This document shows positions 35,367-50,300 of a DNA stretch of 64,000 nucleotides, piece after piece. Each line of letters begins with the position of its first letter. Within the stretch, counting starts at the first letter, position 1. The DNA comes from Branchiostoma floridae (Eukaryota; Chordata; Leptocardii; Amphioxiformes; Branchiostomatidae): positions 7,974,758 through 8,038,757 of the forward strand of contig NC_049990.1 in NCBI RefSeq assembly GCF_000003815.2, given 5' to 3'. The position numbers and the translations under genes were made by a program. Below the pieces are notes generated by a model. That model ran no database searches. It was not told where the DNA came from and saw only the letters and a program-made list of their open reading frames with translations.

Positions 35367-38300
35367 ATGGCTGATCAGCCAGGAGATGTGCCAGAGGCTC
35401 AGGAAGGAGCCAATGGTGTGACCAATGGAGTGGAGGGGGAACCTGTGGAGAACGGTGAGGACAAAAGGTCTTCAGGAGGGTCTCCAGGTAATGCACACAC
35501 TTTTCAGACTCAGTTTCTCTCGATGAGTAAACTGCAAAACCTGTATTTGCACCAACTATATCCATCCATGTGCATCCATTATCCATATTGCTGATTTTAA
35601 GTTCGATTGTGAGAAACTAAGTTTGTAGTTTGCAAGAAACTAAGTTTGTAGTTTCATATAAACTAATAAAGTCAAAGTTATGGAACAAATTCAAAACTGT
35701 TAAATGCAATTCTGAAATGATAGATCAATAAATCGTTGGAAATATTTTCTTGTAACAGTTGTAATATATGCATAAAATTATATTCCATTGACTGACCATA
35801 TAATTTTACATTCCAGAAAATGCCACAAATGGCGAGCTTGTTGTACAGAATGGAGAGATGGTGAACGGAGAGACCACAGATGTACCAGAGACAAAACCAC
35901 CTGTAGATATGGTAAGGCATATTACAAAACTACCTGTTCCTTTTTCTGTCTTTTTTTGCTCATTTAGTTATCTGTAGTTGTACCCATTCTTCTAACCTAC
36001 TATATGTGCTGCGCAGCAATGTCAAGGAAAGTACAGACTGTAACAATAACTCAACAAAGTCCATAGATAAAAAGCAAAATAATATTTTTTTTACAACTTT
36101 GTGTGTCTTGTTGTCACAGACATCCAGTTTCTTTTATTGCTCATAGGTTACTCATAACCGACCACCATCTAGTGAAAAGGAGGCCTACATAAAAAAAAAT
36201 GACATGAATGTCATGAGACCTTTTTGTATTATGTAATGCAATTTCACTTAAATGTTTTTCAATTCCAGAAAAAGCTGATCAAAGATAGAGTCATCCTTAG
36301 TGCCTTGAAACCTGACATGTGGACAGACGAGCATGATGGAATCATTGAGAGATGGTTCTCTGAGAGCCCCAGTCGGCTGTTGGTGGTGTACCATGACCCC
36401 CATTCTGGTCTGAACGTGACATATTCCACCCCTCATCACCCGCCTGAGGAACTCACATACTTCATAAGGTGAAAACTTACTTTTTTCATATGAAGCAAAA
36501 TATTGTTTTACCTTTCCTTTCCTTTTTTTTTTGTCAAAGCATCTTGAGATTTTTTTAAAGTATCTTGAGAATATTGCAAACCATCCTGAGATTTCTTTTT
36601 TACATCTCAAGATTTTGCACTAAATCTCAAAATATTTTGATCAAGATTTGGGGGTGGTGGTGACATGTAGTGCTACACATGCAATTTTTATTCACAAAAA
36701 TATCAGATATGTAAAGTACAGTTGACTCATTCCACACCCTCAGTATCTTTGCATCACAGTTGTTTCTCAGTAAGACATCTGCAGCCTCTAAGTTCCCTTT
36801 GACAACTTTTATTCAACCTGTAATTCAAGCTGTACACAATCAGAAGTAATAAATCAAAATGCTCTTCTCAGTCCAAAATTTATTACATTTTCCATCAAAT
36901 TTCATGTAATCATTTGTTTATGTCTTTCCCAGGCCTGAGGGTGTAGAGATCACAGCAGTAAACTTCCACAAGAAGGTCCAGTACGGGACGGTGAAGTCCC
37001 AGTACATAGAGAGCCTGCTGAGACTGATGACTGGTGTCTACGCACCCATCTTCTTTGAGAACAAGTCATGGCCTGACAGTATCCTTCCCATGATAATTTT
37101 ATACATTTAGCTTCTTCCAAACTTTCACCCAAAGGCATGTAATATTGGCTGTATGTTTCTCTGCTAGTGCAGTCAAAACTGTCCAGGAAGAAGTCACCAA
37201 TCAGGTGACTGATGAAATCTGGTCTATCTAGACAGGAGGTCATTAGAAATGGAGTGTTAAAACTTACATGTTCTTACTGTCGATGGGAAAAATTATCTAA
37301 GGGACCACTAAAAAGTGGTCACATTGGTCGGGGGATCCTTGTGTAGAGGTGATTACTTGCAGTTGTATGATTATATTGCAATCCATACATAGTATGGGAT
37401 TGCAATATATTGTTTTTCCTTGGTCTCTTCTTCTCCTGTCAAATCTTCAAATTGATTCAACTTTTTCATTTTTTGGCCAAATGAGCTGAAATTTGGCAGG
37501 GTGGTAGAAATACCAAATACCCCCAGACGTTTTTTTTCACTTTCTTGATAGAGGCCTTAAAATTTATGATATTTAGGGTTTTTGGTCATTTTTAGACAAA
37601 ATATGTATATTTTGGGCCCCTGTGCCCTGGTATTACAAGTTAATGACCCAAAATTTGGTACAGAGGTGCATTGGACATATCAGCACAGAAAATCATCAAC
37701 ACTTTCTTCATAGATCACTTCAAAAATTAGTTATTTTAGGGTTTTTGGCCATTTTTGACTAAAAATGTATATTTTTGGCTCCTATGCCCTTGTATTAAAA
37801 CCAAATGACCTGTAATTTGGTACGGAGGTGCATTGAACATATGCTCACAGGACCCCATTGACACTTTCTTCATAGATCACTTAAGAAATTAGTTATTTTG
37901 GGGTTTTCAGTCATTTTTGACTAAAAATGTATATTTTTGGCTTCTATGCCCTTGTATGTAAACCAAATGACCTGAAATTTGGTACAAAGGTAAATTGGAC
38001 ATATGACAACAGGACCCCATCAACACTTTCTTCATAGAGCACTTATAAAATGAGTTATTTGGGGATTTTTAGCCATTTTTAACTAAAAATGTATATTTTT
38101 GGCTCCTATGCCCTTATATTGAAACCAAATGACCTAAAATTCGGCATGAGAGTGTGTAGGACAAGTGCCCACAGTACTTCATTTTTCCTTTGAGCAAACA
38201 TAACTTCAAATTGTTGAATTTTGGGATTTTTTCAAGGATGAAGATGGATTGCAATATGCTGTATTTGCTCCTAAGCAAATGTCGGCCTTTCTAGTATTGA

Positions 38301-41300
38301 TATGTGTAATACTATGCCATTGTGGCAGCCTACAAGTCTTCAAAACATGTTATTGTTGTCAACATGTTGCTTAAAGTTAACAAAAAATCCATGAATAGAA
38401 GCTGATCAATGATAAGCTTATCAATTCATTAATCGTCTCCCTGCTAACAAATTCAAATTTGTTCCAAAATGTCAAGAATTACTTTAGCACACTAAAAGTT
38501 AAGATCTGTGAGATCTTGAAATGCCATGTGTCTGCCAAGTTTCCTTAACCAGCCTTCAGGTATCAAAAACGACTTCTCAGCTCAGCTCCACAAGTTCCTG
38601 GCCAACCTGACAGACACACGGTACAAGATGGAGGGCCACACTGTCCTGTACATTCCCAACGAGGGCACCAGCATTCCTCCTGAAGTAGCTGCTAAAGACA
38701 AGGAGTTGGTCTCAAGGCTGGAGAGTAAGTCTTTGGATGTTTTCTTGAAGTCTTCCCAAATCATTATCATAGTCCTTAAGACCTGAATCAAGGCTATATT
38801 ACTTGTTTTCTATATAAGATATTTGCAATCTAGCATGGAGTTGTCAGGGAGATTTCCCCAGTTGTTGTTGGTCTGTCATTGTCAACGATGACCATATTGT
38901 ACATTTTTTTACTAGTGTATATGCCGTATAGTTTGTCTTGCTTATCACAAGCAACAGAAGATTAGCTCTGCAGTGAGACAATCTGGTTCAAGATCATCAT
39001 AATAAATTTCACTACAAATATCACCCTGTTTTTTCCACAGCTGCTATGATCCACTGGACAAGGCAGATCAAGGAAGTCCTCAGTTCCCAGGACGCAATAG
39101 AGACAGCGGACAACGCTGGTCCCTTGGAAGAGATCGAGTTCTGGAAGTCTCGCTGTGACGACCTGTCCGGCCTGAGTGAGCAGCTGGACAAGCCGGGGGT
39201 GAAGAGAATACAGAGGATCTTAGAGCTGTCCAAGTCTTCTTACGTGGCACCTTTCCTCAAGATGGCAAGGATGATCCAGGTAGGTGGAGTCTTCAGGTAT
39301 TCCAGGTGCTTCTGAACATGCACCTGTAATAGATGGTACAGGTGTACAGTAGTGAATAGATGTGCAGTTACTGTAGATGAATAGATAAATCAAACTCTAC
39401 TGTATGTAACATGTTATGACCTTTCATGATATCGCATGCTGAACATTCTAACCATTTCATTTATAAAGCTTCAAGATTCTTCGCTTTCAGACAAAACAAT
39501 TGTCTCCATGAGAGCAATACATTTCTGCAAGCATAATTTTAACAAAACATCATAGTAATGAAATATTATTCGTTGACGCATGCTTACTTAAATGCTTAAA
39601 ACAAGTTGACCAGGAAGTGTTACACATGTGGCAATGGAACAGAAAATTACCAGGAGATTTTACAGAAGAATCAGTGGCACAAGTAGATTTACCACCCCAC
39701 CCCCCAAAAAAAGAATTCACACACGTCAACAATGACAAACAGTGACCAACTGTTGACCCAGATAAAAGAACTTGGCTCCTAGATTGTAACATTTCCACAT
39801 ATTTGCCCATAAAATGCAGGTGTAACAGGCCAGAATATACCCCTATCCATAGTGTACCTGGGTATATTCTTGCTGGGGTATATTCTGGCCTGCTACACAT
39901 GTTACTGCCCTTCCTGGTCTGTATTGCTTGCCCACTGTAGTAATGTACATGTAACCTCATTCACAGTCATCAGTAGGCAATATAGTCTAGTCCTTCATGC
40001 TTTGTAGTGTTGCATCATCCTAACATCAGTTTGCCCTGTTTGTTATAGGTTGGAGATTCTGAAGTAGTAAGTAAAAAGTACCTCAGTCTGTTTTCACATC
40101 ACTGTGGAATGAAGGAATCCTGATCTCTCACTCTTCCTTACTAATCAGAATGGAGAAAGGCATTTGGCACTTCTTATGTCTTATATTTATTGGATTTTAA
40201 GGTAATATTGGAATGAGCTACAGTTACAATACCATCTCACACACGAGAAAAATAACAGAAAAGGTCTGGTACATTCTTGCACACTTAAAAACAACTGTTA
40301 CATAACACATCTCTTCCAAAAGCCTGCATCACACAGCAGATTTTTAGGCATCTGACTATTTCTAGAGTTCACAGGACATTGATTCCCATCCAATGATGAA
40401 GTTTGGGTAGATTTTCAGGTGAAAGGTACACACCACTCTCTGTCTGGCCAGTTTACATTTTGGCAACCTTCTGGCTAGCTGTAACTTCAGCCAAAGATTG
40501 TTATCAGTGTGATGCAGGCTCGTGCACCTAATAGGTATCCTGGGACCACAGGCACTCTTTGCATGTTGTTGCAAGTCACACACAGTTCTGACAGTTGCTT
40601 GAAAGATTGTTGATTTTGTTGTTAAACGTCACCTTTCTTCCACAGGACGGCTCGGCGCAGGCCCAGAGTAACCTGAAGTTCCTGTCATCGCTTAAAGAGC
40701 CGTGTCAGGCGTTGGACGAGGCCTCCCCCAAGGACATCCCTGCCATGTTACCCAAGATCCTTAGCATCATCCGCATGATCTGGTCCAACTCTGAGTTCTA
40801 CAACACACGGGAGAGACTCACGGGGCTCTTCAGGAAGGTCAGGATTTCTTATAGTTTTGTAGCTACTTTTTGTCATCTGTTTTTGGTACCAAAATTGTGC
40901 TTTTTTTTGGCAACACTGTAGCCTCTTTCACTCCAGATTGGATGAAAATATCTGAAGATCAAAGAATCAAATTGGTGCAATGTCATGAGACTATTATCTA
41001 CCAAAAGATGCAGTTTTCCATGAAGAAAAAACACAACTCTAAAGTAACGGCTCTCGAGTTATTTGGCACCAAATGTCATTTGGAAGGCATTTCAGCACTA
41101 AGGACAGCATGCTCTATATAATGATTCCTCATCAATGTGTGGATGTTTCAGTACCGTTCCATGCTCTATGTGCCTGTGTTCTACTGCATGGCCTCCTGGA
41201 TGGTTTGAGATCTAGAACCATTTTTTTAAACTGCCAATAAAGTTTGCATTCCCAACTTTGCAATTGGCTTGCGATACTTGGGATCTTGAATTGAATGTTG

Positions 41301-44300
41301 AAAAGTTTAGAAAATGCGAGGTTTGATAGAAAAATATAGTGATTTGTATTTGATACAATTGTTTAACACTGGGTAAACATTCATTTGATTTGTTTCTCAC
41401 CTCAGATGAGTAATGAGATTATCCGGAGGTGCTGCAAGGAGATCTCCTTGGAGAGGATTTTTGATGGTTACATCAAGTCCAGCATGCAGAGTCTACATGA
41501 GAGCATCCAGTGCTGCATCTCATGGAAGGAGACGTACCAAAGGGTAGGGCAACTTCAGCATTTCTAATAAGATCAGTGAACTGTCATTAAACATAAAGCT
41601 CCCTAGTCATACATCGGATAACCTTAGTTTAAGCAACACTTTGAGTTACGTCGTTGAAGGTTAGACATCCAGGTAGTAAGATACGCCAAAAAAGCAGTTA
41701 CATTGTACATCTAGGTAATGAATTATGCGCAAAAAGTAGTTACTCAAGCAACAGGATTTGATTTTGGAAGTGGTCAGATGTTTCAGCCAGTCAGCCGGTG
41801 TCTTTCATCAGTGACACTACTGACACTTTGAGTTTGATAGTATAAAACTTCAAACTTTAAATTGCTACTGCCCTAAGTTCCCACTCTTCACTGTATGCTT
41901 CTGAAGATCAATTGTTGTGCTGAAGGGCACATAACCATGAGTCACCTGATACTTGAGCTATAAAATGTAGTAAGATACAAGATACAAACAGATTGCCATG
42001 ATAGCATCGATTGCCTATTTCTATTTTCAATCAGGAGTCTTTTATTGCTGTCATCACTGAAAACTTCATTGGATGGAGACTGGGAAAGTTTGGATGTCCT
42101 TTTATTGACAAAATCATTTTAATAAATATGTTTTCCACATTTTTAAAAAAACACTCTTTTGTTTCAGACGGCAAGAGTCCATCACAGATTCAGCCCCCAA
42201 GGCTGGGTACTGGACCAGACGAGCATCTTTGCACAAGTCGATGCCTTTGTCCAGAGATGTAAGGACCTGCTGGAGGTATGTACTCAAGGTTTTGATGAAT
42301 TACCCTCTAGTGAACAACTTTGCATTGTGCCTCACAAACTCTTCTAAGGTATAGTTTTCCAGGTATTTTTAGACTGTGGATGACGAATGAACGCAAGAAT
42401 GAAAGACCTTTTTCGTATGTCTTAACTCTTACAAGCTAATGCACAATGATATAAGAATTGAATGTATTTGATCAGTACATTGTTAGGCAAGCCAATGTGA
42501 AGGTTAACATCTTGTAGTTGCTTCCAAATGTTACCTTTATATATTTATATCGTTTTTTTCTCTCCTTAGGTGTGTGAGTGCCAGATGCACTTTGCCCGCT
42601 GGGAGGACGGAACCAAGACGCCGTTGCCGCACTTTGCCGGACACCGTGGGCCCGAGGTCGCACGCAGTCTCCTCGAGATCGAGGCCTCGTTCGAGAGAAA
42701 CTTGCAGATCCTTAAAGATGTCAAGAAAACTATTCTTGATGTCAAGGCGACATCATGGCATGATGACTATAACAAGTGAGTTACAGCATGAAATTGTTTT
42801 TGTTGGTCAACATAATCAACATAATGTACACAATGTACAAGCATTGGCAAGTGCTGTGGCATACTATAGCAAACAAAAAATGATAGACTCTTACATCTAG
42901 CAAAAAGTTACATTTTGTATATTATTAAGTGGCATAGTTATAATTTACACAATCTTTTGCAGAACCTTATATCCTGGTTGAATATACATGTATGATTCAT
43001 TAGATATATTCTTTAATATACAGATATTTTTGTAGTTTTAAGGTTGTGCAATTTAACAAGCTGAATTTCCCTACAGATTCCGTGCAGGGGTGAAGGATCT
43101 AGAGGTCATGATGCAGAATGTCATCTCATCAGCCTTCGAGACCATCAGCACAGTGCAGGCTGGTGTGGAACTGCTAGATGCCTTTGCGCATCTCAACAGC
43201 AGAGAGGTTTGTCAATATTACTAGTAGAAATGGGTTGAGCTGATTCAATGATTCAGCTGATTGTCAGGTGTCCATAACTTCTGGTGGTAGTGGTTGCGAT
43301 AGACATGCCATCATCTTTGACATGTGTCTATGGGGACTGAAAATTTTGGGCTAACTGAAAGTGGTCGTATTGAGACCAAGTTTGACTGTGGAAATTTGGT
43401 AGAAATTAATTATAAATTCTACTCTACTTATCTCTTTTTTCTATTGGACCAGTAAGCTCCAAAACATGCAAAAGGTTGCGAATATAATCTGTTCTAATGG
43501 GTTCAAAATCCGGTCCACTGATTTTTATCAGGTCCGTTTTTTTAAGGACCAGCCCAACAAGATAAAATGGTTTTGTACTAGCCCCTACATACTAGCTTTC
43601 CTCACAGCTGGACAACAGTTTATGTCAAATTTTTCTTGAGCGACAAGAAGACAAGGAGATCCTTATACTTTAGAAAGGCCCTCTTTTTTTGCTGTCAAAT
43701 TTTCTTCACATTGACTAATTTTCTTTGTTGCTGCTCAGGCTGTCCGCAGAACTATTGACAAGAAGACGGTGGAGATCCCTGTGAAATAGAAATACCCTTA
43801 TTTTTGTGGAGTTATACCCTTATTCTTCAAAATGACTTATTTTCTTTTTTTGCTGCTCAGGCCGTCCGCAGAACGATTGACAAGAAGACGGTGGAGATCT
43901 GGGGTCTGTTTAACGAGGAGCTGAACATGGTGAAGAAGGAGATGTCCAAGTCCAAGTCCGTGGAGCTGCCACCCATGCACCCCAAGTTTGCAGGGGCGTC
44001 CCACTGGGCACGGGCGCTCAAGAGGAGGATAGACGCACCCATGCAGGTCAGTACAACAAGTAACACTTAGCCACAAAGTAAAAGACAAATAGTAAAAGCA
44101 GCCAACCTCAAAATGAGGTTGGGATGCTTTTTCAAGTTTCTTTTTTACAACTAGGATCTATGTACAGTCAGCAGCAGACGTTTCGGTGACCATCTGTCAC
44201 CTTCTGCAGGGCAATTCTGATAGACAGTCACCAAAACATTGTCTTAAGTAGATAATTATACATTTTGTAACAGTGGGGTTCAAGCGCCTCCAACTGACCA

Positions 44301-47300
44301 GGCTAGTGGGTTCAGACCTTTTGGTTTTGCCGGTATTGGTATTGGTTTGCAAACTGGCAGGCCCGGGTTCGAACCCTGGGAGCCAGGGGACAGTTTCTAC
44401 TCACCTCTCTAGTGTTTCACATTTGCATTGTAGACCCTGGTTGTTGATAAAAAGCCTTGTTATCCAGGGGGTTTTCAACTAGGTAATATTTTTCACAGAT
44501 ACATGATGTAATCCATCATGAACTCTTGCATCTCTTCTTACCCATCAGACATTGGGCAAGGCCTTCTTCCTCCCGAAGACCGGTTCTGGTGCAGAGGCGA
44601 GCACACAGTACCAGCAGCTGGCCCAGGCGCTGGACGAGTTCATCAGGAAGATGTTTAACGAGTGGACGGGGACTGTGGAGAGGGACCTGGGCAAGAGACT
44701 GGAGATCCCCCTCATGTGCCGCAGCCAGGAGAAACAGGGCATGCTGGACATCAACTTCGACAAGTAAGTTGTTTCAGAGTATTACTGTCTCCAGAACCCA
44801 TCTCTCTATCCAGGGATCATGGAAACTTGCTTGCTGGGAAAACTTCACCCCATTCATCCAAAAAATGTGAACTTCATGACATAAGATTGATGAAAATTTC
44901 CTATTTCAGTTTTAAGTAATCTTAATCTTAATAATCTTAAGGATTGACAAAATTTACGACAGGGACAGCTATTTGAGGATGCGCAACACAGAAGATATGA
45001 CTTGTCTCCAAACTTATTCTCAGTTACAGATTAAAGATGCTAGATGCTATCTGAAACCTATGACTATTCATAGAATATCTCCAGTTGCCTACTTGATATA
45101 CTGCTTATTAACAGACTTTCACTCTCTGGTAAGGTCCCTCCTGAAGCTGTTTAACGAGATCCACCATTGGGAGCAGCTGATGTTTGAGATCCCCCACTAC
45201 GCACATGAAGTGTACATGAAGAAGGAAGACCTGCGGGGGCTGAGGGAACATGTGCTGCTGGTGGTCAGGGACTACAACAGGTAACACTTAGGCCATAGTC
45301 TTTCATATGTTGTCTTCAGTTTCATCAGAGATGCATGTGAAGAAGAAGATTACCTTAATCCTAACTTCCCAGGTTAATCTTGCAAATGCGTGCTAGCAAT
45401 CCATAGTTGATATCATAATCTTATGGTACATTTCATCACAATGTGTGTACTTACCCTTGATTTGGCAAGGAACTGATGTCACATTGAAGAGAAGTAGGGC
45501 ATGTTGATATGAAAGTCTGTATTGTACAACAACAAATTTTAACAACAAATTTTAAAGAAATTTGCTTGCTAGAAAGCAAAGCCATTACTAAATGAGTCAG
45601 AAATGTCAAAACATTTTCACGTAAGGGCTTGCAAGTTGAATGAGCCATATGATGTCATCTACTACATAAAAAGGAATCTTTTTATTAACAGTCCATTTCA
45701 CAAAGGCAGGTTATCTGATTGCAACCATATTTTTTTTGACTGTCCAGAATCATTGCTGCCCTGTCGACGGAGGAGAGAGGGTTGTTCCGTGAGAGAATCC
45801 GTTTCTTGGACAAGAAGATCCACCCCGGCCTGACCAAGCTGACCTGGGCCTCCAAGGGCATCTCGGACTTCTTTGTACAGGAGTGCCGCACGCACGCTGG
45901 CAAGGTCAGATGAGCTAATAACCTTGACTCCTGTTGATCTGCCAGCTTTGTTATTTGTTTCAGCTCTGCTTGCAAAGAAGTGATTGAACATAAACATTTG
46001 AAAACATCTTACTAATTCTTAGAAAGTTGTCACTACATTCCAGCATTGAATGATAGTAATCGTAAGATTAATATATTTCATACAATGTAATGAACCAACT
46101 GCAGCTATGCTGTTAAGTATGTGCATGACTGTTTGTCATTTTGTTTGAGTGTGTCACATCTACTCTTATTTGGATTATCCTCATTTGTACATTGTACCAA
46201 AGCTAAATAATTGTTCCAAAACCAGTCATCCTGTTGAAGAAAGGCTGAAGGTTTAGCCAAAGACTTGCTCCACCTCTGACCCTTCATAGAACAAAAAAAT
46301 CAGCACCTTTTGATGAAGTATTATGCTGATAACAGCCAGAAAAACTATATTTTGCTAAAGAAACCCTCCTGACAATATACACACTGTACACTGTATCTCC
46401 AGGTCCAGGCCATTGTTGATGACTACAAGGCAGTATTATGCTGATACTAGACAGAAAGGTTGAATGAAAATCTATTCTTTGCTAAACAAAGTCTCCTAAC
46501 ATTATATACACTGTATCTCCAGGTCCAGGCCATCGTTGATGACTACAAGGCAGCCAACCTGACCATCTCCAGGAACTGTGTGCGTATCAGTGAGATGCTG
46601 CTGGTGAAGATAGACGGGAAGAGGGTGTACGAGGACCTCGCCTTCGAGGATGACCAGGTTTGTTTGCTTGTTTGTTTATTAAGGAATCTCCATTAGTGTC
46701 GACATACAACTACTACTCTTCCTGGAGTCCTCTTCCATAAAATACTGTAACAGTGGGGGGTAAGTAGCGCCAAACAACCATGCCAATTGGCTGGTCAGCC
46801 TTTTGTAACGTAGTTGTTAGAGCATACTGGGTTTGTGATCTGCTGGGCCCGGTTCGATCCTGATCAGTGTTGGTATGTTGTTTCTTTCTGTTTCTACTCC
46901 TTTCTTACAACACAATAAATCATAACTACTATTTGCAAAATGTTGAATGTCATACTAGCACTTATCACCTACTACTGTAAATGTATTTAAGTTCGCGGGG
47001 ATTTAATCGCTGTAGCAGGAAAAAGGACTTTTTGCGGCTGATTTAAGTTTGCGGTAACACCATAGACTGCAATCTAATATCATAATAGAAAAATGTTCCA
47101 GGTGGTTTTAAATTCGCGGTGAAGTGGTCACCGCAAAAAGCTCGAACATTAATCCACCGTGAACATTTCTGCATTTACAGTATTCATAATAACAATTACA
47201 TTTTGACATAACCTGAATCATCATTTGCTGCGTTTCTGATGGTAAATAACAGAATTAACTCAATCAACCAGGTGCGGCACCGAGGGAACCAGCAGCAGCG

Positions 47301-50300
47301 GCTGCAGTCCATCCACGATGAGATTGTACAGATCATGAGGAAAACTTACGAGGTGTTCAGGACTGACGGTGCTGAGGTAAGAACATTCTTTTTTTTTAAC
47401 AATTAGCCACAGAATAGTACTCAGGTATGCTAGTTTGATTACACATTGTGGCCCCTTGTGGCTAGGTAGCCTGAAATCTAGAGGTTTTTGGTTCAAATCT
47501 CTAGCACATCCCATTGTTACGACCTGTAGCTTAGACCAGGAATGTCCTCTTTAATGGAGCATTAATCGGATCATGATCATACCTCAATCATCTCAAAGAT
47601 TCCACCAAACCTATATCACATCAATTTTGCTGCTTGTGGTTCTAACCAGTCTAATTTTATCAAACACTAAAACAGTATGTCACTGTTAAATCTTGAGTTG
47701 AAAATCAAGCTTTTACTTCCCTTTTCCCCACAGGTGCAGAACCACTGGTACCGCTACACAGAGAAGATGGACCGGATGGTGGAGGAAGCTTTCCGCCTGA
47801 ACGTGAAGTGGTCGCTACAGGAACTCTCCCGCGCCATCAATGGGGACGGGAAAACCACACCCAACCCGCTCTTCAGGGTCAAGGTCGTGCTAGAGGGAGA
47901 CAAGGTCAGACTCATTATCTTCATTTTCACATTTTTTAATCTAATGTGTTTTGTAAGGGAATTCATAGACATACATGTAAATGGACTATTGGTTGATCTA
48001 TTCACATGACTAGGGCTGGGTATCGGTACAGCGTACCGGTACAAAACCGGTTTTTCTTATTGGACCGGTCCAGAAAAACCGGACCTGAAAAAATTAGGTG
48101 GGCCGGATGTTGGACCGATTAGAAAATTAACATAATTTATTTTATCAGGCATTCACACGTTTTGGCGCTTGCAGTTGGAAGAAAATGACAAGAGTGAAGT
48201 AGAGTAGAGTTTATAGTAATTTCTACCAAGGTTTACAGTCAATCGTACAGGTGCAGTTAGTGTTGTAGGATTTTAAAACGCCAGTGTAAGTCTAATACTC
48301 CGCCAAACAGATTTCTTTGTAGTGAAATGGACAATTGGTATGAGTCATACTGAATCATCAGGTCCAGGTTCAGGTCCGGACCTGGTCCTGATCCTTTGGA
48401 CCTGAACCGGACCTGGACCTGAATTTTCTGTACCGGTACCCAGCCCTACACATGACAATGTGATGTTATTGTCTCTGATAGTGATAACTTGCATGTTTGC
48501 ATGCTAATATCTTCTGCATGTTCTGCTGTTTCTATTTGCCTCCAAACCAGACCTCTCGCTATCGGAAACTCTATGTAAGTCATGTCATTGCCACAATAGA
48601 AGTACTTATAAGGTTGCATAACGGTACAGACATTTAGATTAAAATGATGAAAATAATAGCATGTTAGGCCTCCCTAGTTAAGGTGGGTTCACACTTGAAA
48701 ATATACGCACATGTGAACTTCCCTTTGGGACTTGAAGAAAACAGACTCAGTGGACAGGTCACTTAAGACGTGATTCTTAACACTTGGATCAATGGGATAT
48801 GTATGGCCAGGTGGTCTGTTGTTACTGTAATACACAGAGGTGGTCACTGTTTTTTTCTGTAATTGGAAACACTTTCGAAGTTACAAATGTAACACTTTAC
48901 TTTAATGTGATTTACCAGCACTGCCTAGTGTATAAAAACATTGCCAATGATGTTAACATTTTTGTTGTCACATTTTGGGATATAACAGTACTGAAAATAG
49001 ATTGAAGTCTTAGACATACAATATATTTTGAAGGACACCATTTCTGTATTGTACTAAATGAAGCTAATATTGAGCTCGGACATATTGCTGTTTCCTTAGG
49101 TTGAGTTCTCACCGACACTGAAGAAGCTTGCCAGCATTGTGAACAACGTCAGCACCCAGCTGTCCCAGTCTGTGGCCATCATCAAGAGGTTACCTGATGT
49201 CCTCACCAGAAGGAGGTCACAGAAAGATGTAAGTCCGGTCGTTCTTTGGAAGCAAGAAGTCAATGTATACTTGAACAGTAGCAGTTAGATTGTGGAAAAG
49301 GCCAGGCTTGATTTTAAGTAGATTGTGACTCAATGAAACTAGAAGCTCACTTGATAGATGAGAAGACTTTATAGGTTCAACTTTTTCTAATTATTCCAAT
49401 TTTTCTGTCAAGTGTTATTTTAGGTCGAAACTGGAAGCTCTAGGATATTACAGCTACATATTGTTTACTCAAAGGCAGGAACCTATCAGAGGCACATTGC
49501 ATAAAGTACATGTATAAGTGGTGGTATGACAGCATTGCACTACTAGCTAATTGAAACAGTATCGTGCTTCACCTCAACTGAGGAGAGGGAAAAGAAGATT
49601 AAACATCTACTAACTGTTTTCAAAATCAAATTCAGTTACATGAGTAACTGCTATTTGGCTATCCTATTGCCTGGATGTCTAACTTTCATCGCTGTAGAAA
49701 AGAAGATTTATGGAACATGTTTTCTGTATTTCTACAGCCCATATATCAGATCATTGAAAGAGATGATGACACTAAGAAGATCCAGGGCAGCATCAGTTCT
49801 GGCATGCAGGCAAACGCACAGCACTTACAGCAGTACCTACAGACATGGGATGGGTGAGTAGGTACTTTATACAGGCAAACGCACAACACTTACAGCAGTA
49901 CCTGCAGACATGGGATGGGTGAGTAGGTACTTTATACAGGCAAACGCACAACACTTACAGCAGTACCTGCAGACATGGGATGGGTATGTACTTCATGCAA
50001 GCTTGTCATATGACATTATTTGTGCCATGTTGGATTACAGTGTATGTCCTTTAAAACACCAACATGCTGCTGCGATGATCCAGTTACTGGCCAACACAGT
50101 CACTGAGGGATTCAAGTTGCAACTGACATTAATGAAATGCTTCTATTGTAATTTTGTATCAGTGAAGAATATGACATGGCCATCCTTCTATGGTTGGAGG
50201 TTTATTTTATTTTACCCAGATTGAAATGCTTTATTCCCACTTTTTGAATGAAAACATTGCAAGTATTTGTTGAGGTAAAAAATATGTCATCATGTTTGCT

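Noticed and set aside
35304-35594. Longer dynein start using an upstream ATG at 35304
   Set aside because: That ATG lies inside the pyrimidine tract before the acceptor at about 35354, so it is intronic; the ATG at 35367 starts a plausible acidic N-terminus.
46755-46865. tRNA gene
   Set aside because: A and B boxes are present but the arms do not pair into a cloverleaf; a SINE head is the better reading.
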